Shown here: positions 1 to 8,614 of the stretch, piece after piece
Position numbering within the stretch: position 1 is the first letter of the stretch
Layout: each line of letters opens with the position of its first letter
From: Polyangiaceae bacterium
GTDB lineage: Bacteria; Myxococcota; Polyangia; Polyangiales; Polyangiaceae
Direction of reading: 5' to 3'
Length of the DNA: 18,563 nucleotides
Assembly: GCA_025936205.1 (NCBI GenBank)
Contig: JAICTU010000139.1
Span: 1-18,563 of the forward strand
Made by a program: the position numbers and the translations under genes
The notes under the pieces: generated by a model
Told to the model about the DNA's origin: nothing
Database searches by the model: none
What the model saw: the letters and a program-made list of their open reading frames with translations, nothing else

Positions 1-1500
1 CACCTGGCTCGCCAGGCGGATGCGCTGAGATTCACCGCCCGAGAGCGTCGGCCCGGAGCGGTCGAGCGACAGATAGCCGAGCCCGATCGCCATCAAGAAG
101 GTGAGGCGCGCGCGGATCTCCTTCAGCACCTCGAGCGCGATCTGGCCGCTCGAGCCCTGCAGCGTGAGCTGCTCGAAGAACCCGCTTGCCTGCGCCACGG
201 TGTACCCCGACAGCTCCACCAGGGTCGTGCCGCCGACGCGCACGGCCGCGCTCTCGGGCCGCAGGCGCCCACCAGCGCAGGAGGAGCACGTCGTCTCCGA
301 CATGAATTGCGTGCAACGCTGGCGCTCCTTCTCGCTCTTGGTCTGAGAAAAGCGGCGCTCCATGCGCGGCACCACGCCCTCCCAGGTGGTCTCCCAGGAG
401 CCCTGCCCGGAGCGGCCTTTCCAGACCAGCTCGTACTTGCGATCGCCCGTGCCCCAGAACAGCATCTGCCGCTGCTTCTTGCTCAGCTTGCGCAAGGGGG
501 TATCCACCGGCACGCCCATGGCCACCAGGATCTGATAGCGAAACCCCGCCCAGCCTGTCTTCTTGCTGACCTCGGCGCCCCAGGGCAGGATCGCGCCCTC
601 GTCGATGGTCTTGCTCTCGTCGGGCGCGAGCGCCTCCGGCGAGACGCTCATGCGCCGGCCCAGCCCGTTGCAAGCCTCGCACATGCCCTGCGGGCTGTTG
701 AAAGAGAAGCTCTGCGGCGAAGGCGCGGGGAAGGAGTGCCCGCAGCAGCTGGCGTTCTCGCTGAACAGCCGATCTTTTTGCCCATCGGCGCTGACGATCA
801 GCGAGCCCTTGCCGAGCCGCAGCGCTGCCTCCGTGGCCTCGGTCACGCGCGAGAGCTGATCGCTGCCGACGCTGATGCGGTCGATCACCGCCTCGACATC
901 ATGCTTCTTGCGTTTGTCGAGCGCCGTGACTTCCTCGGTGCGCACCACCTTGCCATCGATGCGCAGCCGCACGTAGCCGGCCGCCTGCATATCCGCGATC
1001 AGCTGGCGATGCTCGCCTTTGCGATTCTCCAGCAAGGGCGCGAGCAGCAGCAGGCGCGTACCGGAAGGATAGGTGAGGAGCTCGCGCGCGATCTGCTCCG
1101 CGCTCTGCGACTGAACCGGCTTGCCACACTTCGGGCAGTGCTGAGTGCCGACGCGCGCGTAGAGCACGCGCAGATAGTCGGCCACCTCGGTGATGGTACC
1201 GACCGTCGAGCGCGGGTTGGTGTTCGTGGTCTTCTGCTCGATGGAGATTGTCGGCGTCAGACCGCGAATGCGATCGTAGCGCGGCTTGTCCATCTGCCCG
1301 AGAAACTGCCGCGCATAGGCGGAGAGCGACTCCACGTAGCGGCGCTGCCCCTCGGCGTAGAGCGTGTCGAAGGCCAGGGAGGATTTCCCCGATCCGGAGA
1401 CGCCCGTGAAGACGACGAACTTGCGCTTGGGGATGCGCACGTCCACGCCCTTGAGGTTGTGCTCGCGCGCCCCGAAGATTTCGATGTGGTCGAGTTCCAT
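1..1500 (-). CDS. uvrA: UvrABC excinuclease subunit A, N-terminal 500 residues (cut by window edge)
   Basis: UvrA is the damage-recognition ATPase of nucleotide excision repair and loads UvrB onto DNA in the cytoplasm. Translation from the ATG at 1500 begins MELDHIEIFGAREHNLKG, which matches the usual UvrA start, and stays open without a frameshift to the window edge. Residues 33-41 (GVSGSGKSS) are the first Walker A. Residues about 120-245 form the UvrB-binding region, so this is a canonical UvrA and not the UvrA2 type that lacks it. C252/H255 with C274/C277 is the first zinc module, and a CSSC pair lies further on. The last visible residues (LSGGESQRIRLASQ) are the ABC signature. The family is usually about 940-970 residues, so roughly the C-terminal half lies outside. 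The zinc module is odd: CxxH replaces CxxC and it is about two residues shorter than in E. coli. No clear Shine-Dalgarno precedes the start, and I saw no LexA box upstream. Confidence 0.97.
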   Translation of the reverse strand, partial: MELDHIEIFGAREHNLKGVDVRIPKRKFVVFTGVSGSGKSSLAFDTLYAEGQRRYVESLSAYARQFLGQMDKPRYDRIRGLTPTISIEQKTTNTNPRSTVGTITEVADYLRVLYARVGTQHCPKCGKPVQSQSAEQIARELLTYPSGTRLLLLAPLLENRKGEHRQLIADMQAAGYVRLRIDGKVVRTEEVTALDKRKKHDVEAVIDRISVGSDQLSRVTEATEAALRLGKGSLIVSADGQKDRLFSENASCCGHSFPAPSPQSFSFNSPQGMCEACNGLGRRMSVSPEALAPDESKTIDEGAILPWGAEVSKKTGWAGFRYQILVAMGVPVDTPLRKLSKKQRQMLFWGTGDRKYELVWKGRSGQGSWETTWEGVVPRMERRFSQTKSEKERQRCTQFMSETTCSSCAGGRLRPESAAVRVGGTTLVELSGYTVAQASGFFEQLTLQGSSGQIALEVLKEIRARLTFLMAIGLGYLSLDRSGPTLSGGESQRIRLASQV

Positions 1501-1673
1501 GAGCGGGGACTGGCTGTGCAGGGGGGATCCCCGCAGAGGCCGCGCCGCCGGCAGCGCGGCCCCGGAAGCTCGCACGCGACCCCGGGGCGAGCAAGGGTGA
1601 AGGCGCGGGGCATTTGCGCCAACCAGGCCAAGCGCCGCTCGACAAAGGACCGGCCGCCGGCTTAGAGCCGGTC
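1501..1673. other. Intergenic region between divergent uvrA and FKBP genes
   Basis: This 173-base spacer must hold the start signals of both neighbours. It contains a perfect 10-base palindrome GGGGATCCCC (1523-1532). A GC-rich inverted repeat, GCCGCGC at 1539-1545 and GCGCGGC at 1554-1560, would form a hairpin in a uvrA leader. A second 7-bp inverted repeat (GACCGGC 1648-1654, GCCGGTC 1667-1673) abuts the FKBP start codon. I searched by eye for a CTG-N10-CAG SOS box and a Myxococcus-like LexA site and found neither. The roles of the repeats are unknown. Confidence 0.5.
1639..1668 (+). promoter_or_regulatory. Weak candidate promoter for the FKBP gene
   Basis: TCGACA (1639-1644) matches the -35 consensus at five of six bases. 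After an 18-base spacer, TAGAGC (1663-1668) matches the -10 consensus at only three of six. If it is used, transcription would start almost at the ATG (1674), giving a leaderless or nearly leaderless mRNA. This fits the absence of a Shine-Dalgarno there. The -10 is poor, so this is a suggestion only. Confidence 0.2.
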
Positions 1674-2177
1674 ATGCACCAAATTCGGCTCGCCACCCTC
1701 GCTTGCATTTGCGCGCTCGCCTGTTCCGGAACGGATGAGTCGGACCCCGCGGATTCCGCCGTTGCCAGCACCCCGGGCACGTCGGACACGCCGGACACGC
1801 CGGGCCTGCCCAGCTTGGATGCCCCCCCGGATGTCGCCGCACCCCCCGCCGACGCCGAAAAGACCGCTTCCGGGCTGGCCTCCAAGGTACTCGTGGCCGG
1901 CACCGGCACGCGCTCGCCCAAGGCGACAGACACGGTCCGGGTGCAGTACACGGGCTGGCAAACCAACGGAACCCGCTTCGATTCATCCGTGGCGAAGGGA
2001 ATGGCCATCGAGTTTCCCTTGAACGGGGTGATCGCGGGCTGGACCGAAGGGCTACAGTTGATGGTGGAAGGCGAGGAGCGGCGGCTCTGGATTCCAGAAG
2101 CGCTTGCCTACCGGGGCCAGCGAGCGCCGTATGGCCCGCTCGTATTCGACGTGCAGTTGATCAAGATCCTTCCATAG
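1674..2177 (+). CDS. Secreted FKBP-type peptidyl-prolyl cis-trans isomerase, probable lipoprotein
   Basis: The protein probably speeds proline isomerisation during folding of exported proteins. The ATG at 1674 gives 167 residues and starts directly with a signal sequence (MHQIRLATLACICALAC); a longer in-frame TTG start at 1614 would bury it. The ALAC at 14-17 is lipobox-like but lacks Leu at -3. Residues 18-65 are a low-complexity Asp/Thr/Pro/Ala-rich linker with repeated TPGTSDTPDTPG-like sequence. The FKBP domain fills 68-167: VQYTGW (Y92), RFDSS (101-105), VIAGW (119-123), LAYRG (144-148) and the final LVFDVQLIKI strand, all at expected family positions. The domain is single and of normal size. 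No Shine-Dalgarno is evident; a hairpin touches the start codon. It is transcribed away from uvrA and is followed after 82 bases by ppc on the same strand. Confidence 0.9.
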   Translation: MHQIRLATLACICALACSGTDESDPADSAVASTPGTSDTPDTPGLPSLDAPPDVAAPPADAEKTASGLASKVLVAGTGTRSPKATDTVRVQYTGWQTNGTRFDSSVAKGMAIEFPLNGVIAGWTEGLQLMVEGEERRLWIPEALAYRGQRAPYGPLVFDVQLIKILP

Positions 2178-2259
2178 TGTTTCAGGAGGGGGGCGGGCTC
2201 GGTTTGAAGTTGCCGGGCCGAGGTTGGAAATGGCGCGTATTTAGACTAGTCCATGCGGC

Positions 2260-4902
2260 ATGTCCCTACCGGAAGCGCTGCGAGATGACGTGCGAACCCT
2301 CGGATCCTTGCTGGGCGAGGTGCTGAGAGAGCAGGCGGGGCACACCCTGTACGAGCGCGTGGAGCAGGTGCGGGCGCTCTCCAAGCGGGCGCGCGCCGGT
2401 GATGAGAAGGCGGCGGAATCGCTGAGCAACGTGCTCGGCGAGCTGCCCGTGGGCGAGGCCTTGCCGGTGGCGAGGGCCTTTTCGCTGTTCCTGATGCTGA
2501 CCAACATCGCGGAGACGCACCATCGCCTGCGCTCCGACGTGGCTCCGACCAAGGGCTCTCGCCCGGTGGCGCACGAAGGACCGGGCCCGGGCGACTGTAG
2601 CGTCACCTTCGGCGAGCTGATCAAGTCCGGGATTGCGCCCGAGCAGCTGCACGCCACCGTCTCGCAGCTGCGCATCGAGCTGGTGCTCACGGCACATCCG
2701 ACGCAGGTGCTGCGGCGCAGCCTGCTGCAACGCCACAACGAGATCGCTGCCATCCTGGAGCGGCGCGACGCCGGCGCCGAATTCAACTTCGAGGAAGAGC
2801 TGCGGCGCCAGATCACCATCATCTGGGACACGGACGAGGTGATCCGCAAGAAGCCCTCGCCCGCGGACGAGGCCAAGGGCGGTCTCAACGTGCTGGAGCA
2901 GGTGGTGTGGCACGCGCTGCCCGTCTGGTTGCGGCGCGTCGATCAGGCGCTGCGCCAGCACACCGGGCTGGGCCTGCCGCTGGAAGTGGCGCCGGTGCGC
3001 TTCGGCTCCTGGATGGGGGGCGATCGCGACGGCAATCCCAATGTGACCGCGAAGCGCACGCTCGAGTGCCACCGCCTCGGTCGCTGGATGGCTGCGGACC
3101 TGTTCTACAAGGAAGTGGACGTGCTGCGTGGCGAGCTGTCGATGCAGTCGTGCAGCCCGGAGCTGAGCCAGCGCGTCGGCGACTCGCGCGAGCCCTATCG
3201 CGCGCTGCTGCGCGAAGCGCGCGACAAGCTGCATGCCACGCGCGAGCACATGCAAGCGCTGCTCGACGGCGCCGCCCCGGGGCCTGCCGCGTACTACCAT
3301 GACGAGAGGGAGCTCTGGGATCTGCTCATGCTCTGCTACCGCTCGCTGTGCGACGTCGGGCAGGAGGTGGTGGCCCGCGGGCGTTTGCTCGACCTGATCC
3401 GGCGCCTGCGCTGCTTCGGCTTGACGATGGTGCGGCTGGATTTGCGGCAGGACTCCGATCGCCACGCCGAGGCGATGGACGAGATCACGCGCTATCTCGG
3501 GTACAAGCCGTACCTGGAGTGCAGTGAGGCGGAACGTCAGGCGTTCTTGCTCAGCGAGCTGCAGAATCGGCGGCCGCTGATCTCGGAAGACATCCCGCTC
3601 TCCGAAGACGCGCGCGAGGTGGTCGACACGTTCCGCGTTGCGCGCCAGATCGGTCCCGAGGGCCTCGGTGCGTACATCATCTCGATGGCTCGCCAGCCGT
3701 CGGACGTGCTGGCGGTCGAACTGATGCAGAAGGCCGTCGGCAATCCCTCGCCGCAGCGCGTGGTGCCGCTGTTCGAGACGCTCGACGATCTGGAGCGCGC
3801 CGGCTCGGTGATGCGCCAGCTGTTCCAGATGCCCTGGTACCGCTCGCACATCGGCGGGCAGCAAGAGATCATGGTGGGCTACTCGGACTCCGCCAAGGAC
3901 GGCGGGCGTTTGACGGCCAACTGGGCCTTGTACAAGGCCCAGGAAGAAGTGGTGCGCATCTGCCAGGAGCATGGCGTGCATCCCACGCTGTTCCACGGCC
4001 GCGGCGGTACGGTCGCGCGCGGTGGTGGCCCCACCCACCTCGCGATCCAGTCGCAGCCGCCGGGCTCGATCGACGGCAGCCTGCGCGTGACGGAGCAGGG
4101 CGAGATGATCCAGGCGAAGTTCGCCGATCCGCGCATCGCCGTGCGCACGCTGGAGACCTACGTCGCGGCCACGGTCGATGCCACGTTGGCGCCTCCGCGC
4201 GCCCCCGAGGCGAGCTGGCGCAGGACCATCGAGGAGCTGGCGCGGGTCGCCTGCGACCAATATCGCTCCGTCGTGCGCGGCACGGAGCGCTTCGTGGAGT
4301 ACTTCCGGCACGCCACGCCGGAACAGGAGCTGGGTGCCCTGAACATCGGCAGCCGCCCGGCGCGCCGCAAGCGCGGCGGCGGCATCGAGAGCTTGCGCGC
4401 GATTCCCTGGATCTTCGCCTGGACGCAGAATCGCCTGATCCTGCCCTCCTGGCTCGGCGTCGGTCGCTGTCTGGATCGCGCGTTCGCCGAGGGCCATCGC
4501 GAGGAGATCCAGCAGATGTACGCGGAGTGGCCTTTCTTCCGCGCCACCGTGGATCTGCTGGAGATGGTGGTGGCCAAGTGCGATCCCACCGCTGCCGCGC
4601 GCTACGATCGGCGGCTCGTGCCGACCGAGCTGCAGCCGCTGGGTGCGCAGCTGCGCGCCGAGCTGCAGACCACGATCGACCGCCTGCTGGAGGTGACCGG
4701 GCACAAGCTACTGCTCGAGACCTATCCGGAAGGGCGTCTCTCGCTGGAGGCGCGCAACCCGTACATCGATCCAATCAACTTGCTGCAGATCGAGCTGCTG
4801 CGGCGCCTGCGCCAGGCCGGCGACGAGCCGCCGCAAGAGGTCTGGGAAGCCTTCGTGATGACCGTGAACGGGATCGCGGCTGGCATGCGCAACACCGGCT
4901 GA
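2260..4902 (+). CDS. ppc: Phosphoenolpyruvate carboxylase
   Basis: Ppc makes oxaloacetate from phosphoenolpyruvate and bicarbonate, refilling the TCA cycle in the cytoplasm. The 880-residue product is almost the length of the E. coli enzyme (883) and aligns from its first residues. Visible signatures are LVLTAHPT (catalytic H146), FGSWMGGDRDGNPNVT (248-263), GYSDSAKDGG with K546, and HGRGGTVARGGGP with R587. The protein ends GMRNTG, the conserved C-terminus. R587, K773, R832 and N878 correspond to the residues that bind the inhibitor aspartate in the E. coli enzyme, so feedback inhibition by aspartate is likely. One variation is Gln rather than Glu after the TAHPT motif. The ATG at 2260 has no strong Shine-Dalgarno; the alignment to E. 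coli supports it. The gene may be co-transcribed with the FKBP gene, but no shared function is evident. Confidence 0.98.
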   Translation: MSLPEALRDDVRTLGSLLGEVLREQAGHTLYERVEQVRALSKRARAGDEKAAESLSNVLGELPVGEALPVARAFSLFLMLTNIAETHHRLRSDVAPTKGSRPVAHEGPGPGDCSVTFGELIKSGIAPEQLHATVSQLRIELVLTAHPTQVLRRSLLQRHNEIAAILERRDAGAEFNFEEELRRQITIIWDTDEVIRKKPSPADEAKGGLNVLEQVVWHALPVWLRRVDQALRQHTGLGLPLEVAPVRFGSWMGGDRDGNPNVTAKRTLECHRLGRWMAADLFYKEVDVLRGELSMQSCSPELSQRVGDSREPYRALLREARDKLHATREHMQALLDGAAPGPAAYYHDERELWDLLMLCYRSLCDVGQEVVARGRLLDLIRRLRCFGLTMVRLDLRQDSDRHAEAMDEITRYLGYKPYLECSEAERQAFLLSELQNRRPLISEDIPLSEDAREVVDTFRVARQIGPEGLGAYIISMARQPSDVLAVELMQKAVGNPSPQRVVPLFETLDDLERAGSVMRQLFQMPWYRSHIGGQQEIMVGYSDSAKDGGRLTANWALYKAQEEVVRICQEHGVHPTLFHGRGGTVARGGGPTHLAIQSQPPGSIDGSLRVTEQGEMIQAKFADPRIAVRTLETYVAATVDATLAPPRAPEASWRRTIEELARVACDQYRSVVRGTERFVEYFRHATPEQELGALNIGSRPARRKRGGGIESLRAIPWIFAWTQNRLILPSWLGVGRCLDRAFAEGHREEIQQMYAEWPFFRATVDLLEMVVAKCDPTAAARYDRRLVPTELQPLGAQLRAELQTTIDRLLEVTGHKLLLETYPEGRLSLEARNPYIDPINLLQIELLRRLRQAGDEPPQEVWEAFVMTVNGIAAGMRNTG

Positions 4903-4938
4903 AGCCGCGCCCCTGGACCTGGCCGCCTCCGGCGTCGG

Positions 4939-4967
4939 GAGCGCCCCGGCGCTGGAGCTCGGCGCTC
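4939..4967. terminator. Possible hairpin between convergent ppc and the Cys-rich gene
   Basis: GAGCGCC (4939-4945) and GGCGCTC (4961-4967) are a perfect 7-bp inverted repeat around a 15-base loop, in the short gap between two convergent genes and touching the stop codon of the minus-strand gene. There is no T-run on either side, so an intrinsic terminator is uncertain. Confidence 0.2.
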
Positions 4968-5952
4968 ACTGCGCGGAGCGCGCACTGGAGAACTGCGGCG
5001 CCGGAGTCGCCGCGGGCGCGGGCATGGTCAAGCACGCCATCACGCGCGGATCGCAGAGCGCAGGATTCAGACAGTCGACGACCACGGCAAAGTCGTTCTG
5101 GTCCGCATTGCAGCGCTCCAGCACGCTGCCGTTGCAGCGCTGCTGGCCCAGCTGACACAGCGGAGGATCGCACAGCTTCGCGCCGGCATTGCACAGCGGT
5201 GCGCTGATGCAGCGATCGACCACGAGCCAGGCGCTGCGATCCTCGCTGCAGCGGCGCAGCTGCCGGCCGTCGCACGAGTAGTCGCCAGCGACGCAAGCGG
5301 GGGGCTCGCAATGGGCTTGTCCGGGCGCGTCTTGCCGGCACAGCGCGGCGCTGACGCAGGGCGGTTGTGCGGCGCTGTAACCTTTCTGATCCGCGCGGCA
5401 TTCCTCCAGCTGCGCCCCGTTACAGCGGCGCGCACCGGCGCTGCACACGGCGGGCTCGCAGCCCTCTTGACCACGCACCGAGTTGCACAAAGCCTTGGAG
5501 CCGCACGGGGCGACGAGATCGAAGCCGGTGCGGTCGGCGTTGCACAACCGCAGGTCGCCGGCCTCCGTGCAGTCGTATTCCAGCGCGTCGCACACGGGCG
5601 GCAGGCAGACCCCGGGACCGGCCGCGCACAGCTCCGCGCTCGCGCACTGCTCGACGAAGCGCCAGTCCGCGCCCGAGGCGCTGCAGGCTTCGAGTCGAGC
5701 CTCGGTGCAGCGAAAGCTGCCCGGGGTGCAGCTCCCGCTGGTGCACGGGGTCGAGCCCGCGTCCACACAGCTCGCCGGGAATGTGCCGTACACGACCTGA
5801 GCGGGCTCGTCGCCGCTGAGCTCCACGTGGCCCAGCACCTGCAAACAGCTCACGCTCGCGCACAGGCTCCAGAACAGACTCCAAAGGCCAGGCGGCGCTG
5901 CCCCGCGCCGGCAGGGAGACGCCGTTTGCTGCGCCGGGCCACGGGTGAACAT
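4966..5952 (-). CDS. Secreted protein of five six-cysteine repeats
   Basis: I do not know its function. The ATG at 5952 gives 328 residues and is backed by a GGAGG Shine-Dalgarno five bases upstream and a plausible promoter. Longer in-frame starts exist up to 6138 but would cover that promoter. Residues 14-16 (CRR) are followed by a hydrophobic stretch (about 21-41, GLWSLFWSLCASVSC), consistent with a signal peptide. The lipobox is poor (SVSC), so free secretion or lipidation are both possible. From C75 to C307 there are five units of 46-50 residues, each with six cysteines in a similar spacing: C-x(6-7)-C-x(6-7)-L-x(0-2)-C, an aromatic residue, then C-x(4-5)-LC and a last C before PP/PA. The C-terminus is Ala/Pro/Ser-rich. 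Such repeats are common in predicted secreted proteins of Myxococcota and suggest a disulphide-rich extracellular stalk or binding module. The gene is divergent from the methyltransferase gene. Confidence 0.8.
   Translation of the reverse strand: MFTRGPAQQTASPCRRGAAPPGLWSLFWSLCASVSCLQVLGHVELSGDEPAQVVYGTFPASCVDAGSTPCTSGSCTPGSFRCTEARLEACSASGADWRFVEQCASAELCAAGPGVCLPPVCDALEYDCTEAGDLRLCNADRTGFDLVAPCGSKALCNSVRGQEGCEPAVCSAGARRCNGAQLEECRADQKGYSAAQPPCVSAALCRQDAPGQAHCEPPACVAGDYSCDGRQLRRCSEDRSAWLVVDRCISAPLCNAGAKLCDPPLCQLGQQRCNGSVLERCNADQNDFAVVVDCLNPALCDPRVMACLTMPAPAATPAPQFSSARSAQ
5032..5730 (-). repeat. Five tandem six-cysteine protein repeats
   Basis: The units begin at residues C75, C121, C170, C220 and C266 of the secreted protein. 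Typical short pieces are RCNGAQLEEC, RCNGSVLERC and SCDGRQLRRC, and each unit ends near CEPP, CDPP or CLPP. The DNA copies have diverged, so the duplication is old and is kept at protein level by the cysteine pattern. Confidence 0.8.
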
Positions 5953-5957
5953 TCCAG

Positions 5958-5962
5958 CCTCC
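5958..5962 (-). promoter_or_regulatory. Ribosome binding site deciding the start of the Cys-rich gene
   Basis: The minus strand reads GGAGG, five bases before the ATG at 5952. This is the best Shine-Dalgarno in the window and argues against the longer upstream starts. Confidence 0.7.
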
Positions 5963-5973
5963 GGGGTAGGCCT

Positions 5974-6003
5974 GATATAGCTGATACCGGCGGCCTGCGC
6001 CAA
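5974..6003 (-). promoter_or_regulatory. Candidate sigma70-type promoter of the Cys-rich gene
   Basis: On the minus strand, TTGGCG (6003-5998) and TATATC (5979-5974) are separated by 18 bases. The expected start of transcription, near 5967, leaves a leader of about 15 bases holding the GGAGG ribosome site. The placement is consistent, but no other evidence is available. Confidence 0.45.
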
Positions 6004-6146
6004 GCCTTGCCTCCCTGGCGTGCTCGGATACGTTCCGCGTGAAACTTCTGCGGACCCCCGCCCCCCGATGCCATGAAAGGCCTGAGCAATCACCGTGAGG
6101 ACACCCCAAACCACGGGCTCCGTGCACCCGCGGCCCACGGGCCACT

Positions 6147-6151
6147 GAGGG
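6147..6151 (+). promoter_or_regulatory. Ribosome binding site of the RNA methyltransferase gene
   Basis: GAGGG lies seven bases before the GTG at 6159 and supports this GTG as the start. Confidence 0.55.
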
Positions 6152-6158
6152 CTTCCTG

Positions 6159-7487
<1,329 letters not shown>

Positions 7488-7528
7488 GCGCCGACACCGC
7501 TCCTTGGTTGCACTCTCGACGCAACTCT

Positions 7529-7543
7529 GCACGGGATCCGTGC
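7529..7543. promoter_or_regulatory. Perfect inverted repeat next to the promoter, possible operator
   Basis: GCACGG-GAT-CCGTGC is a perfect 6-bp inverted repeat with a 3-base centre, ending five bases before the -35 box of the SDR operon. There is no T-run, so it is not a normal terminator for the upstream gene. Position and symmetry suit a dimeric regulator, but none is encoded nearby. Confidence 0.35.
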
Positions 7544-7548
7544 GGCGC

Positions 7549-7577
7549 TTGTCGCTGAACGATCGAGACCGTATAAC
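7549..7577 (+). promoter_or_regulatory. Sigma70-type promoter of the SDR / MMACHC-like / glucosidase operon
   Basis: TTGTCG (7549-7554) and TATAAC (7572-7577) are separated by exactly 17 bases, the best promoter-like pair in the window. Transcription would start near 7584. GGAAGG (7592-7597) then precedes the ATG at 7611 by 13 bases, a rather long spacing for a ribosome site. Confidence 0.6.
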
Positions 7578-7610
7578 CTGCTCGTTCGCCCGGAAGGCCC
7601 GCGAAGCATC

Positions 7611-8612
7611 ATGCGTATTTTGCTCATCGGGGGAACGGGTTCGTTCTCCTCTCGCATCACGGAAAAATCGCTCGCCCTGGGGCATGAGGTGCTCGTGTAC
7701 GCGCGCGGCATTCGTCCGCTCGGGTCGGGCTCGAAAGCGCGCATCTTCCGCGCCGAGCGTCGCGCCCTGCGGGAGCACGCGGCCGAGCTCGCGCGTTTCG
7801 CGCCCGACGTGGTGGTCGATTCGATCTGCTTCAGCGCACAGGACGCGGAGGATCTGGTCGCGCTCTTCCCGAGCGTGCGGCGCCTGGTCTTGGTCAGCAC
7901 GGTCGACGTATATGGCGAGGAGGTGGGGGCGGCGCCCGTCACCGAGCAGCGCGAGCCGCAGCCCGTGACGGCCTACGCCAAGGGCAAGCTGGCGGCAGAG
8001 CGTGTGGTGCTCGGCGGGCTCGCTGCCAAAGCCACGGTGTTTCGCCCCAGCCACATTCTCGGGCGAGGGTTTCTGACCACCAGCTTGTGGGGGCGCACGC
8101 CGTATCTGGTCAGCCGCCTGCAACACGGCAAGGCGATCCCCGCCATCGACGGAGGGCGCAATGTGCTCACGCCCGTGCATGCCGTCGACGCCGCCGAGTG
8201 GGTCGTGAGGAGCTTCCAGAACCCGGCGGCTGACGGCCAGATCTTCAACGCGGTGGGCGGTGAGATCATCACGCAGAAGCGCTACTATGAATGCATCGCG
8301 GCCGTGCTGGGCGCCAAGCTCGCGCTCTACCCGGTGCCGTCCCAGATTTTCAAACGCTACTTCGAGGCCCCTTCTCAGTTCAACTGGCACCGCCCGTACA
8401 GCTGCGGCAAGGCGAGCGAGCGCCTGGGGTACGCGCCGCTCGGTACCCCCGAGCTGATGTTGAGTGAGACCGTGCAGCACATGATCGCGCACGGCCTGGT
8501 GCGCGACTGCTTGGAGCAGCCGTTCGACGACGCGCTGATCGAGCTGCTCTCGCGCCAAGCGACGGAGCTGGGGCAGCTGTTCGAAGCGAGAGCCAACTGG
8601 GGCAAGGCCTGA
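7611..8612 (+). CDS. NAD(P)-dependent epimerase/dehydratase-like SDR protein
   Basis: This 333-residue protein has the Rossmann fold of extended or atypical short-chain dehydrogenases. The nucleotide loop is GGTGSFS (7-13), where the third glycine of the usual GxxGxxG is Ser. The active-site strand is STVDVYG (96-102) and the catalytic pair is Y122 and K126 (YAKGK). FRPSHILG follows, as in sugar-nucleotide epimerases. Length is normal for the extended class, and the last 80 residues (substrate domain) resemble nothing I can name. The substrate is unknown; UDP-sugar epimerases, reductases and isoflavone-reductase-like proteins all share this pattern. It is the first gene of a tight operon: its stop is two bases before the next start. 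ATG 7611 lies just behind the promoter at 7549-7577, so the start is well supported. Confidence 0.85.
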   Translation: MRILLIGGTGSFSSRITEKSLALGHEVLVYARGIRPLGSGSKARIFRAERRALREHAAELARFAPDVVVDSICFSAQDAEDLVALFPSVRRLVLVSTVDVYGEEVGAAPVTEQREPQPVTAYAKGKLAAERVVLGGLAAKATVFRPSHILGRGFLTTSLWGRTPYLVSRLQHGKAIPAIDGGRNVLTPVHAVDAAEWVVRSFQNPAADGQIFNAVGGEIITQKRYYECIAAVLGAKLALYPVPSQIFKRYFEAPSQFNWHRPYSCGKASERLGYAPLGTPELMLSETVQHMIAHGLVRDCLEQPFDDALIELLSRQATELGQLFEARANWGKA

Positions 8613-8614
8613 GC

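Noticed and set aside
307..1665. 452-residue plus-strand open frame across uvrA
   Set aside because: It is antisense to the UvrA frame, which shows Walker A, the zinc module and the ABC signature. The antisense product has no family features.
2204..2247. Possible ppc promoter (TTGAAG, TAGACT)
   Set aside because: TAGACT (2242-2247) is a fair -10, but TTGAAG (2204-2209) is 32 bases away and no -35-like sequence lies at the proper distance.
2266..4704. 812-residue open frame antisense to ppc
   Set aside because: Its product is low-complexity Arg/Ala/His/Leu-rich without a recognisable domain. Long antisense frames are expected opposite GC-rich genes with strong third-position bias, and the plus strand encodes an unmistakable Ppc.
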